This document shows positions 16,771 through 25,118 of a stretch of 48,073 nt of DNA, one piece after another (position 1 is the first letter of the stretch; every line of letters starts with the position of its first letter). The position numbers and the translations under genes are program-made. The DNA is taken from contig JAILHQ010000137.1 of NCBI GenBank assembly GCA_024695725.1, positions 1-48,073 of the forward strand, read 5' to 3'. This DNA comes from Cyanobacteria bacterium RUI128. Its GTDB lineage: Bacteria; Cyanobacteriota; Vampirovibrionia; Gastranaerophilales; Gastranaerophilaceae. The notes under the pieces were generated by a model. The model saw only the letters and a program-made list of their open reading frames with translations. It was not told the DNA's origin and ran no database searches.

Positions 16771-17388
16771 CTAATTAGTTGTCTGAATAAACAAACTGAT
16801 TAAATCGTTCAACGCAGCATACTGCTTTTGGTAATTCTGAGTTTGTTTTTCAAGATTAGTTATTTTTCTCTTGTATTCCTGAATAGTCATCTGACATTCC
16901 TTAGAAGATTCTTTCAAATTATTCTGAACCTCCTGAGCCTCAGTCAAGACACTCTTCATTGAAATACCAAGAGCTTCCATTGTTTGCCTGATAATCTGTG
17001 CGCCTGTGTGTCTTGTAACACCACTAGGAAGCTGAGAAATAAGCTTTCTCAATATAACAATATTCCCCGGCATATCACTGTTATCAGATGGTTTATCATT
17101 TCTGTTCATAAAATCATTAAAAGTTTCCGTTGTTTCCTGAGCATCACCAAAGCCATCGTCAAACAAATCATTCATGGATGACAAATCAGTTACTTCGGTT
17201 GCACTTTCATCAAAATCAGGTGAAAGTATGCCGTTATTAGCAATCTCATCAAGTGCAGATACATCTACGCCAAGATTTTCTGCTTCCGGGTCAGGTTCAC
17301 TTGGAATTGTACCGATACTCTCTATTTCAGACTGCTTTTTCAAGGCTTCAACTATTTTCTTTCCTACGCCTTCATTTAAATTACTCAA
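16771..17388 (-). CDS. Acidic hypothetical protein with C-terminal coiled coil
   Basis: The 205-residue protein starts at TTG 17388, 8 nt after AGAGG. The first 100 residues are acidic and disordered in character (DE/S/N-rich). A conserved-looking middle (GNIVILRKLISQLPSGVTRHTGAQIIRQ is broken here only by description; residues about 107-140) is followed by a coiled coil (about 150-200) with regular Leu/Ile spacing. There is no signal peptide. I do not recognise the family. Its own promoter lies just upstream. Confidence 0.65.
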   Translation of the reverse strand: MSNLNEGVGKKIVEALKKQSEIESIGTIPSEPDPEAENLGVDVSALDEIANNGILSPDFDESATEVTDLSSMNDLFDDGFGDAQETTETFNDFMNRNDKPSDNSDMPGNIVILRKLISQLPSGVTRHTGAQIIRQTMEALGISMKSVLTEAQEVQNNLKESSKECQMTIQEYKRKITNLEKQTQNYQKQYAALNDLISLFIQTTN

Positions 17389-17422
17389 TTTCCAATCCTC
17401 TTATTTTTATATAACTGTGCAT

Positions 17423-17451
17423 ATTATAACCAAAATATTCATTTTAATCAA
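17423..17451 (-). promoter_or_regulatory. Strong sigma-70-type promoter for the 16771 gene
   Basis: Minus strand TTGATT (17451-17446), a 17-bp spacer and TATAAT (17428-17423). Confidence 0.65.
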
Positions 17452-17527
17452 GAAACTTTACATGCTTAAATATTCTTAAAGGGGTGTCGAAACTCTATAC
17501 AACTCTTAACATTAATAAAAATTTTAT

Positions 17528-17555
17528 TTGATTTAGTAAGTGTTGGTTATACAAT
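17528..17555 (+). promoter_or_regulatory. Predicted metK promoter
   Basis: TTGATT (17528-17533), a 16-bp spacer and TACAAT (17550-17555). The start would fall at about 17562, next to the ATG of a short leader ORF at 17563. Confidence 0.5.
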
Positions 17556-17562
17556 AGTAATA

Positions 17563-17610
17563 ATGGAGGTAACCGGGTTGGAATTAAAAAACTTACCGGT
17601 GAAGATATAA
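17563..17610 (+). promoter_or_regulatory. metK leader with short ORF and two competing stems
   Basis: A frame runs from ATG 17563 to TAA 17608-17610 (15 codons). A GGAGG at 17565-17569 sits 8 nt before an in-frame TTG at 17578, which would give MELKNLPVKI. GGTAA (17568-17572) can pair with TTACC (17593-17597), and ACCGG (17572-17576) with CCGGT (17596-17600). The two stems exclude each other. This could be a leader peptide or a small metK regulatory RNA. I do not see the conserved core of a SAM-I riboswitch. Confidence 0.35.
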
Positions 17611-17627
17611 ATTAAGGAGAAATTTAA

Positions 17628-18896
17628 ATGAAATCTAGAAAATTTTTATTTACATCCGAATCAGTAACGGAAGGACACCCTGACAAAGTGTGTGACCAGA
17701 TTTCCGATGCTATTTTGGATGAATTTTTAACTAAAGACACACAATCAAGAGTCGCAGCAGAAACTACCGTTACAACAGGTATGGTACTTGTTGCCGGCGA
17801 AATATCTTCTGATTGTTATGTTGATATTCCGCAGGTCGTCAGAAACACCATTGAAAATATCGGTTACGTTGGCGAAACAAGCGGTGGATTTGATTGCAAC
17901 ACCTGTGCAGTTTTAACAAGTATTGATGAACAATCTGTTGATATTGCAGGCGGTGTAAACAAAGCTCTTGAATCACGTTCAGATAAAGCTGATACATCAG
18001 TTAAAGAAACTGAAGAATTAGGCGCAGGTGATCAGGGTATAATGTTTGGTTATGCTTGCAACGAAACACCCGAACTTATGCCGTTACCTATAAGTTTGGC
18101 TCACAAGTTATCATTCAGACTTGCTCAGGTCAGAAAAGACGGTATCTTATCATATTTAAGACCTGACGGAAAATCTCAGGTAACAGTTGAGTATGTAGAC
18201 GGAGTACCTTCAAGAATACATACAGTCTTGTTATCAACTCAGCACAACCCTGAAATTGACGGAATTACAGACAATAAATCAGTACAGGAAAGAATCAATG
18301 CAGATCTTAGAAAATATGTTATTGATTACGTATTTGAAACCGAAGCTATTAAGCCTGATGCAGATACCAAAATTTTGGTTAACCCGTCAGGACGTTTCGT
18401 AATCGGCGGTCCTCAAGGTGATGCCGGATTAACAGGCAGAAAAATCATTGTTGATACATACGGTGGTTATTCTCGTCATGGTGGCGGTGCATTCAGCGGA
18501 AAGGATCCGACGAAGGTTGACAGATCTGCGGCATACGCTGCAAGATACGTTGCAAAGAACATTGTTGCTGCAGGGCTTGCTGACAAATGCGAAATCGAAT
18601 TGGCATACGCTATTGGTGTTGCTGAACCTATTTCAATTTTTGTTGACACCTTCGGCACAGGCAAAATTTCTGATGATGAAATCAGCGAAATTGTTAAAGC
18701 TAATTTCGAACTCAGCCCAATGGCTATTATCCGACAATTCGATTTAAGAAACTTACCTGCTAAGAACGGCGGTAAATTCTATCAAAGACTTGCTTCATAC
18801 GGCCATATGGGAAGAACTGATCTCGTTGTTCCTTGGGAAGCAACAGACAAGGCTGATTTACTAAAAAAAAATCTTAGTACATTAGCTTGTGTATAG
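17628..18896 (+). CDS. metK: S-adenosylmethionine synthetase
   Basis: MetK makes S-adenosylmethionine from methionine and ATP in the cytoplasm. The 422-residue protein has the family signatures [22 protein letters not shown] near the N-terminus, [12 protein letters not shown] (about 132-143) and [19 protein letters not shown] (about 285-303). Length is slightly above the usual 385-400. AAGGAG precedes the ATG. It has its own leader and a strong terminator. It is the likely source of SAM for the methyltransferase and radical SAM proteins elsewhere in the window. Confidence 0.96.
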   Translation: MKSRKFLFTSESVTEGHPDKVCDQISDAILDEFLTKDTQSRVAAETTVTTGMVLVAGEISSDCYVDIPQVVRNTIENIGYVGETSGGFDCNTCAVLTSIDEQSVDIAGGVNKALESRSDKADTSVKETEELGAGDQGIMFGYACNETPELMPLPISLAHKLSFRLAQVRKDGILSYLRPDGKSQVTVEYVDGVPSRIHTVLLSTQHNPEIDGITDNKSVQERINADLRKYVIDYVFETEAIKPDADTKILVNPSGRFVIGGPQGDAGLTGRKIIVDTYGGYSRHGGGAFSGKDPTKVDRSAAYAARYVAKNIVAAGLADKCEIELAYAIGVAEPISIFVDTFGTGKISDDEISEIVKANFELSPMAIIRQFDLRNLPAKNGGKFYQRLASYGHMGRTDLVVPWEATDKADLLKKNLSTLACV

Positions 18897-18920
18897 TATA
18901 TAAATTACTTGAAACATATA

Positions 18921-18950
18921 AATGGGTGTCCTTTACGGGGCGCCCATTTT
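18921..18950 (+). terminator. metK terminator
   Basis: ATGGGTGTCC (18922-18931) pairs with GGGGCGCCCAT (37 to 47 of the same line) using two G-U pairs, followed by TTTT. Confidence 0.75.
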
Positions 18951-18978
18951 AGTTTATGTAAACTTATTTTACAATTAT

Positions 18979-19006
18979 TTGACAAATTCCTAAAAAAGTA
19001 TAAAAT
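18979..19006 (+). promoter_or_regulatory. Promoter for the orphan AAA+ gene
   Basis: Perfect TTGACA (18979-18984), a 16-bp spacer and TAAAAT (19001-19006). Predicted leader is about 90 nt. Confidence 0.65.
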
Positions 19007-19103
19007 AAAAAACAGTATAAATTGTATTTAGAACACTTAATCAAACGTTGGTAAAGGACAACTATTAGGAACAACTAAAAGATAAAAGACAAAGGGGCAA
19101 TCA

Positions 19104-20639
19104 ATGAAGGTAATGAACATTCAAAATGCGCCGTTTTATGGTGCAAAAAATTACGGTACAACAAATCATAACAACAATTCTAACAACGTGAACAATACCG
19201 TAATGGATATGCATCGAGTGTCTAACGTACTATGTGATAAGAATTATGGTGTACTTCAGGCTAAAAAGACAAGTCCGGCTTTTACCGGCGGGTTACCTGC
19301 GACAAAAAGTTTGAGCCACAAGGTTAATAATTTGTTTAATATAATAAAAAGTAACGATTTAATCGTTGCGACACCTAATTATGAAACAGGGGTAAACGCT
19401 TTAAAAGAGAATGTTAATAACATAAAGAACGTAATTAAGCGTGTATTTTTTATTGAAGAAAAACAGCTTGACAGAACAGTAGCTTTCAGAAAAAATCTTG
19501 GCGAAAAAGAGGCAATCAATCTCTCTGAAAAACCAATGATGATCAGAGATTCAAAAAACGAAGGCGGTTTCCTCGCAAAAGGTGAAGCAGGCTATCTGCT
19601 TGAAGGGGATACCGTAAATGCAGGCAGCAAATGCGAAATACAAATACACGAAGAAACTGAAACATCTCTTCCTATTAAAAACTTATTCAATTTCTTTGTA
19701 GATTTGGATAAGGAAGTAGAACCTAAAATCCAACAAATCAATGAAACCTCTTTAGCAAGAATGACTTTAGATAAAGCTCAAAAAGCAAAAGATAAGAAAA
19801 TAATGTTTTCAGATATCGGAGGAATGGACAGTACAATAGAAGAGTTAAGAGAAACAATTATTTATCCGATGAAGTATCCTGAATTAACAACCGGAAGAAA
19901 TATGGATAAATCGGTACTTTTGTATGGACCTCCGGGAACAGGAAAATCTCTTGTGGCAGAAGCTTGTGCCAACGAATCCGGGGCATGGTTTAAAAAAATC
20001 AATGCTTCACAACTAGATTCAAAATGGGTTGGAGAATCAGAAGAAAACTGGACCAACTTATTCAATGAAGCAAGAGAAAATCAACCATCGATAATATTCA
20101 TTGATGAAATTGATGCAATCGGTAAAAAACGTGGCGGGCCTGATGTATACGGCGATAAGACACTAAATACAATCCTGGGATTAATGAGCGATTCAGAAAA
20201 AAGAGGCGACGAAATTTATGTAATCGCAGCTACAAACAAACGAAATATGCTTGATGATGCATTAACCAGATCAGGTAGAATCGGTAAACCTATCGAAGTA
20301 CCAAAACCTGATAAAAAAGGCACCGGTGATATTCTGGATATATACACAGCTATTGAACCGCTAGACAAGGACTTTGATAGAGCTGCCGTAGTAGACAAAC
20401 TTCACAGTAATGGTGCAACAGGTTCCGATATAGCGCTCATCACACAAAAAGCGCATAAAGCAGCATTAAAAAGGGAAAATGTATACGAAAAAATTAAAAG
20501 CGGAACTTATAAACGTGAAGATGCAGAAAATCTTACAGTAAAAAATGAAGATTTTGATACAGCAATAAGATCATTTAGGGAAAATCGTCAGGATGACACA
20601 AGACGACCTATTGGATTCAACAGTTCTTTGTACAAGTAA
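19104..20639 (+). CDS. Orphan AAA+ ATPase with tagged N-terminal domain
   Basis: The 511-residue protein carries one classical AAA module (about 233-470). Walker A is GPPGTGKS (275-282), Walker B is IIFIDEID (330-337), sensor 1 is the ATN at about 376-378, and R389/R392 in TRSGRIG are the arginine fingers. It is closest in style to Cdc48/FtsH/spastin-type unfoldases, but it has no protease domain or second AAA ring. The N-terminus opens MKVMNIQNAPFYGAKNYG, then a long Asn-rich stretch and PAFTGG (58-63), resembling the SFKG-type tags. Residues about 85-215 are an unrecognised domain, probably for substrates. It stands alone between two terminators. Confidence 0.8.
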   Translation: MKVMNIQNAPFYGAKNYGTTNHNNNSNNVNNTVMDMHRVSNVLCDKNYGVLQAKKTSPAFTGGLPATKSLSHKVNNLFNIIKSNDLIVATPNYETGVNALKENVNNIKNVIKRVFFIEEKQLDRTVAFRKNLGEKEAINLSEKPMMIRDSKNEGGFLAKGEAGYLLEGDTVNAGSKCEIQIHEETETSLPIKNLFNFFVDLDKEVEPKIQQINETSLARMTLDKAQKAKDKKIMFSDIGGMDSTIEELRETIIYPMKYPELTTGRNMDKSVLLYGPPGTGKSLVAEACANESGAWFKKINASQLDSKWVGESEENWTNLFNEARENQPSIIFIDEIDAIGKKRGGPDVYGDKTLNTILGLMSDSEKRGDEIYVIAATNKRNMLDDALTRSGRIGKPIEVPKPDKKGTGDILDIYTAIEPLDKDFDRAAVVDKLHSNGATGSDIALITQKAHKAALKRENVYEKIKSGTYKREDAENLTVKNEDFDTAIRSFRENRQDDTRRPIGFNSSLYK

Positions 20640-20661
20640 TTTATACTCATACTATAAATAT

Positions 20662-20689
20662 CTCCTGTGTTTAACACAGGAGTTTTTTT
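20662..20689 (+). terminator. Strong intrinsic terminator after the AAA+ gene
   Basis: CTCCTGTGTT (20662-20671) pairs with AACACAGGAG (20673-20682), followed by seven T. Confidence 0.88.
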
Positions 20690-20718
20690 ATTCTATAATC
20701 TAATAAAAAGGGGATAGT

Positions 20719-21156
20719 ATGATTAAAGACAGAATTGAAAACTATAAAAACGCAAAAGTTGAAGATAATATATTTAAGGGTTTGGAATTTGTCGTAAAAA
20801 CGGATTTTTCTAAGCTTGAAGACGGAAAACATATTATTTCCGATAATATGTATGTAAATATACAAACCTATGAAACAAAAGAGGATGCTGATTTTGAGGC
20901 TCACAGACTATATGCTGATATACAGTACATTATTTCAGGGGAAGAAAAAATTGGGGTGACAGATTATTCAAATTGCACAACATCTGTCAAATATTCAAAA
21001 GATGCTGATATTGAGTTTCTGAAGGGTGAGGGAACTTATCACAATATGAAACAGGGCGATTTTATGATACTTTACCCGCAGGATGCACACAAACCGTCAA
21101 TATCTGCTGACTCGAAAACGGAAGTCAGAAAAGCTGTCGTCAAGGTCAGATTATAA
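20719..21156 (+). CDS. YhcH/YjgK/YiaL family cupin-like protein
   Basis: The 145-residue protein matches the YhcH/YiaL/EbgC family throughout. HRLYADIQYIISGEE holds the conserved H and YxDIQ, and FMILYPQDAHKPSI holds the FP..xHxP metal region. Members form a beta-sandwich and are linked to sugar handling, for example as a sialic acid or galactoside accessory enzyme or anomerase. Nothing nearby identifies the sugar. AAAAGGGG precedes the ATG, and its stop lies 1 nt from the convergent 21158 gene. Confidence 0.85.
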   Translation: MIKDRIENYKNAKVEDNIFKGLEFVVKTDFSKLEDGKHIISDNMYVNIQTYETKEDADFEAHRLYADIQYIISGEEKIGVTDYSNCTTSVKYSKDADIEFLKGEGTYHNMKQGDFMILYPQDAHKPSISADSKTEVRKAVVKVRL

Positions 21157-21157
21157 C

Positions 21158-21805
21158 CTATTTTATTGCAGGAAACATATACAATTTACCGTTTTGATTG
21201 CGCCACTGAACGTATCCTGTTGTTGTTTCACTTGTGAAATCAAGAATGGAAACGAGCACCCAATTACCCTCTACTGCTGTTAATCTGATAAATTTAGGGC
21301 GGTTAACCTGTCCGAGTATCTGAGAATCTTCATCAGGCTGAGAGTATACGTTTTCGTTATGTGTAATACATTTAAGCTCTGATAAACCGTACTTTTTTCC
21401 GTAAAGATTAAAAAAATTCATCCATGGCATAAACTGGAAATCATCACTCTTATAAACCCATCCGGATTTATTGGCCGCTTTATCGTATATAACCTTCATC
21501 CAGCATTCATCTTCGGAAATATCAATAACATAGAGGTAACTTATTTCTTTTTGAGGGAGGACAACTGCAAACATGTTATCAGATTTTAGTCCGACATAAT
21601 TTTGATAAACAATTTCCCTGTCAGCAATAATTCCTGATGTTTCATCAGGCTTGGTATATATTGTTACCCTTTTATCAATCTGATAGACCCCGATAGAATT
21701 GACAGGAATTTCATCAGAATCGGCAGGCAACACATTAGCATAGCAAACACCTGCAAATAAAAACATCGTAAAAACATATATAAATACTCTTAAGATACTT
21801 TTCAT
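21158..21805 (-). CDS. Exported protein, probably with two SH3-like domains
   Basis: The 215-residue protein begins with a signal peptide (MKSILRVFIYVFTMFLFAGVCYA). Two regions (about 35-125 and 145-205) have the pattern of bacterial SH3-like domains: short beta strands with RVTIYTKPDE...W...GWVYK and NVYSQPDEDSQILGQV...GNWVLVS...GYVQW. Such domains often bind cell-wall peptides. No catalytic domain is present. It lies 12 nt after pheT on the same strand and may be read from the pheT promoter. Family assignment is tentative. Confidence 0.65.
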   Translation of the reverse strand: MKSILRVFIYVFTMFLFAGVCYANVLPADSDEIPVNSIGVYQIDKRVTIYTKPDETSGIIADREIVYQNYVGLKSDNMFAVVLPQKEISYLYVIDISEDECWMKVIYDKAANKSGWVYKSDDFQFMPWMNFFNLYGKKYGLSELKCITHNENVYSQPDEDSQILGQVNRPKFIRLTAVEGNWVLVSILDFTSETTTGYVQWRNQNGKLYMFPAIK

Positions 21806-21817
21806 ATAACCTTTCGA

Positions 21818-24298
21818 TTATTCTCTGAAGGCAACTTCAGCAAAAGATTTCTTTAATACTGAACGAACATTTGCCATTTGAGTTTCAACCGTTTCATCAG
21901 TCAGTGTAGCATTAACATCCTGCATCTTAATTCTGAAGGCAACACTCTTGAAACCGTCCTGAACGTGTTCCCCCTGATATACATCAAAGATTTCACAGCC
22001 TGTGAATAAGTTACCCTGAACGCCCTTTTGAATAACCTTTTCTATTTCGGAATACGAAACAGTTTCAGGTATAATCATAGCCAAATCTCTTTGAACTTCA
22101 GGGAACTGTGGCAGTTTTTTATATCTTACGGTTTTCTCATTTATAGCAGAAATAGCCAAATCTAAATCAAGTTTAAAGATAAACGATTCCTGTTTAAATT
22201 TGAGTTTATCTCTTAATTCAGGATTAACCTGTCCGTAATATCCGATAACTTCAGGCTGCTTGCCTAACAATACCATTACAGCAGTTCTGTACGGATGAAG
22301 TGCTCTGTGTGTATCCTTAATCGGCGACTCTGCTAACGGAACAAACTTAATTCTTTTAGAAATTCCAAGTTCATCAAGCAACTTATCCATAATACCTTTA
22401 ACTGTAAAGAAATCAGTTTTTTGAGCCGCTTCCCACTTAGAGTTTTCTATTTCACCCATTATCACACCTGCAAGAGTTTGAGTTTCTTTAACACCTGCAT
22501 CTTTTTCATTTGCTTCACCGCATTTTAGATAGGTTTTACCAATCTCATAGCCCCAAAATACTTTTTGTCCGTTATCATAGTTATACTTAAGGCAATTAAT
22601 CATATTAGCAGCCATTGTTTGACGAAGCATAGTAAATTCTTCACTTTGCGGATGTTCAACCTCAATAACATTTTCTTCATCGTATGTCATATCAAACTGT
22701 TTAAGCAACGGTTTGCCGATAAGCGATGTTGTTGATATTTCGTTTAAACCGCAAGAACGCATAACATTGTGAACTTTTGCTTTTGTTCTTTCTTCTAATG
22801 TAATTTCAGGAGTACCTGTTTTAGCAGGAAGTGTCGGTGCTATTTTGTCATAACCGTTAATTCTAGCAACTTCCTCGATAAGGTCAACTTCTCGAGTTAC
22901 ATCATTAGCCCTAAAAGAAGGGACCTTGAATTTTGCGGCAATTTCGTTTCCGCCGAGATATTCAAACCCAAGTCTTTCCAATATCTCATTACTTCTTGTT
23001 GTCTCAATTGTACAACCTAATAACTTAGATACCTGATTATATCTTAAAGTAATTTCAGGTGTATCAATACTATTTGCACCTGTTTCAACAATACCATCAA
23101 TTTTTGCATCAGCATATTCAACCAACAACTGCATTGCACGCATAAGCCCGGGTTTAACAGCCTCAATATCTACCCCATGTTCAAATCTTGAACTTGCCTC
23201 GGAACGATACCCAACACTTCTTGCACTTTTTCTTGTTGTAGCAGAAGGGAAGAAGGCTGCCTCAAGTGCAATATTTTTGGTATTATTATCAACTTCGGAA
23301 TTTGCACCACCAAAAACACCTGCGATACATACTCCGTCAGTTTCAGTTGAAATCAAAACAGTATCTCTTGTACAAGTTCTTTCTTCTTCATCAAGAGTTA
23401 CTATTTTTTCGCCTTCATTAGCTCTTCTTACGCACAAATAATTTCCTATCTTATCAAAATCAAACGCGTGAAGCGGAGTACCATATTCAAGTAATACATA
23501 GTTTGTAATATCTACAACATTATTGATTGCTCTGATACCTGATGATAAAAGTCTTTTCTGCATCCAGTCTGGTGACTGCTTTATCGTAATATCCTTAAGC
23601 AGACCTATTGAATAAAACTTACATACATCATCATCTTTTATCTCAACCTTAAAAGCATCAGTTGAAAAATCTTTGGTCGGCTCAAGATACGAAAATTTAA
23701 GCGGTCTGTTAAATATGGCAGACAATTCTCTTGCTATACCTACAACAGAGAACTGATCGCCTCTGTTTGCGGTAGGAGCAACATTTAGAACGATATCCTT
23801 TTCAAACCCTAATAATTCTTCAACATTGACACCAATTTGAACATTAGGAAAAATTCTGTTTAAGATAAGAATACCGTCTTCTTCCTGATAATTTCTGTCT
23901 GCGACACCGAGTTCGTCATCAGAACATAACATACCTTCTGATTCAACCCCTCTGATTTTTGCTGGCGTAAGGGTAAACTGTTCGCCCGTATGTCTGTCTA
24001 AAACCTTACTTCCGACAGATGCATAAGGAATAATTTGACCTTCAGCAATATTTTGACCGCCACAAACTACTGTCTTAAGGCCCGAACCATTATTGATGGT
24101 AACTAAATGAAGCTTATCTGCATTTGGATGCTGGTCAATTTTTTCAATACGAGCTGTCACAATATTTGTAAACTGAGCTTTGACTTCTTCTACTTCTTCT
24201 ACTTCAAGTCCGCTTACAGTAAGTTCATGAGCAATTTGCTCAACTTTTAAATCTGACAAATCGACCAATTCATTTAACCAATTAAGTGAAACCTTCAT
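21818..24298 (-). CDS. pheT: Phenylalanyl-tRNA synthetase beta subunit
   Basis: This is the large subunit of the heterotetramer that charges tRNA-Phe. The 826-residue protein has the EMAP-type tRNA-binding domain (about 40-150, IDQHPNADKLHLV), the B1/B5 region (NRGDQFSVVGIARE), the B3/B4 editing domain (SSRFEHGVD) and the C-terminal anticodon-binding domain (RYKKLPQFPEVQRDLA). AAAGGAA precedes the ATG. pheS is not adjacent and not in the window, unlike the common pheST pairing. Confidence 0.96.
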   Translation of the reverse strand: MKVSLNWLNELVDLSDLKVEQIAHELTVSGLEVEEVEEVKAQFTNIVTARIEKIDQHPNADKLHLVTINNGSGLKTVVCGGQNIAEGQIIPYASVGSKVLDRHTGEQFTLTPAKIRGVESEGMLCSDDELGVADRNYQEEDGILILNRIFPNVQIGVNVEELLGFEKDIVLNVAPTANRGDQFSVVGIARELSAIFNRPLKFSYLEPTKDFSTDAFKVEIKDDDVCKFYSIGLLKDITIKQSPDWMQKRLLSSGIRAINNVVDITNYVLLEYGTPLHAFDFDKIGNYLCVRRANEGEKIVTLDEEERTCTRDTVLISTETDGVCIAGVFGGANSEVDNNTKNIALEAAFFPSATTRKSARSVGYRSEASSRFEHGVDIEAVKPGLMRAMQLLVEYADAKIDGIVETGANSIDTPEITLRYNQVSKLLGCTIETTRSNEILERLGFEYLGGNEIAAKFKVPSFRANDVTREVDLIEEVARINGYDKIAPTLPAKTGTPEITLEERTKAKVHNVMRSCGLNEISTTSLIGKPLLKQFDMTYDEENVIEVEHPQSEEFTMLRQTMAANMINCLKYNYDNGQKVFWGYEIGKTYLKCGEANEKDAGVKETQTLAGVIMGEIENSKWEAAQKTDFFTVKGIMDKLLDELGISKRIKFVPLAESPIKDTHRALHPYRTAVMVLLGKQPEVIGYYGQVNPELRDKLKFKQESFIFKLDLDLAISAINEKTVRYKKLPQFPEVQRDLAMIIPETVSYSEIEKVIQKGVQGNLFTGCEIFDVYQGEHVQDGFKSVAFRIKMQDVNATLTDETVETQMANVRSVLKKSFAEVAFRE

Positions 24299-24334
24299 TT
24301 ATATTCCTTTCTCAAGCCTGTCTTCCTTTATTAA

Positions 24335-24363
24335 ATTGTACTTCAAACATATTTTAGTGTAAA
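24335..24363 (-). promoter_or_regulatory. pheT promoter, overlapping the pgeF promoter
   Basis: Minus strand TTTACA (24363-24358), 17 bp and TACAAT (24340-24335). Its boxes share bases with the pgeF promoter on the other strand. Confidence 0.6.
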
Positions 24364-24365
24364 AT
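24336..24365 (+). promoter_or_regulatory. pgeF promoter, overlapping the pheT promoter
   Basis: TTGTAC (24336-24341), 18 bp and TAAAAT (24360-24365). The start codon at 24375 follows after 9 nt with no Shine-Dalgarno, so the leader would be only a few nucleotides. Confidence 0.5.
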
Positions 24366-24374
24366 ATTTTTATC

Positions 24375-25076
24375 ATGTTTTTCGAAAAAATATTAGATAA
24401 AAAATCAGTTTATTGCTCAGACAATCTGCCCGATTTAAAACACTGCTTTACAACAAGAGAGGTGTCTGCAGAATGCTTGGCTGGCTATTTTGAATTTGAG
24501 CCGAGAAATTTAATTCATCCGACACAAACCCACTCATCAAATGTCGCATTTGCCGAAAAAGGAAAGGATGACTACCCTGAAACCGATGCACTTATTCTGA
24601 CAAATTATGACCAGGCTGTTTATTTACGTTTTGCAGACTGCACTCCTGTTATTTTATATGACAAAAAAGCAAACATTGCAGCCGTTGCGCACGCCGGATG
24701 GAAAGGCACAGTTGCATCAATCGTTACAAAGACCGTAAATGCTATGCTAACTTATTCAAAATCAGATGTGACAAATATTTATGCAGCCATAGGTCCCGCA
24801 ATAGGTGTGTGCTGCTATAAAGTAGGTGAAGAAGTCGAAAAAGGGATAAAAGCATCAGTATTGAACGCTGATAATCTTATAATTGAAAAAGAAGACGGGA
24901 TATATGTCGATTTAAAGAAAACAAACGCCCGACAACTTATCGAAATGGGTGTCCCTGAAACAAATATAGATATCTGCCCTTTTTGTACCTCATGCAGAAA
25001 TGATTTGTTTTATTCATACAGGAAAGAAAACGGAACCGATAAACGGCATTACGCAATTATTAAACTGACAAAATAA
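24375..25076 (+). CDS. pgeF: Laccase-domain protein YfiH/PgeF family
   Basis: The 233-residue protein is a full-length YlmD/YfiH/PgeF member. Known relatives act as purine nucleoside phosphorylases or as the polyphenol-oxidase-like editing factor of peptidoglycan synthesis. RFADCTPVILYD, AHAGWKGT (H and W of the active site), AAIGPAIGVCCYKVGEEV and FYSYRKENGTDKRHYA hold the conserved Cys and His ligands. It is monocistronic, divergent from pheT. The choice between the two activities cannot be made from sequence alone. Confidence 0.88.
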   Translation: MFFEKILDKKSVYCSDNLPDLKHCFTTREVSAECLAGYFEFEPRNLIHPTQTHSSNVAFAEKGKDDYPETDALILTNYDQAVYLRFADCTPVILYDKKANIAAVAHAGWKGTVASIVTKTVNAMLTYSKSDVTNIYAAIGPAIGVCCYKVGEEVEKGIKASVLNADNLIIEKEDGIYVDLKKTNARQLIEMGVPETNIDICPFCTSCRNDLFYSYRKENGTDKRHYAIIKLTK

Positions 25077-25101
25077 AAGGTAATCGTAAAGATTACCTTT
25101 T
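25075..25101. terminator. Bidirectional terminator between pgeF and the mla operon
   Basis: AAAAGGTAATC (25075-25085) and GATTACCTTTT (25091-25101) pair perfectly over 11 bp with a 5-nt loop. A/T tracts make it work on both strands, ending the long minus-strand operon and pgeF. Confidence 0.85.
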
Positions 25102-25118
25102 ATTATATTGTGTTATAT

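Noticed and set aside
17389..17627. A SAM-I type riboswitch before metK
   Set aside because: The predicted leader is about 65 nt and lacks the long conserved core; only a short ORF and two small stems are present.
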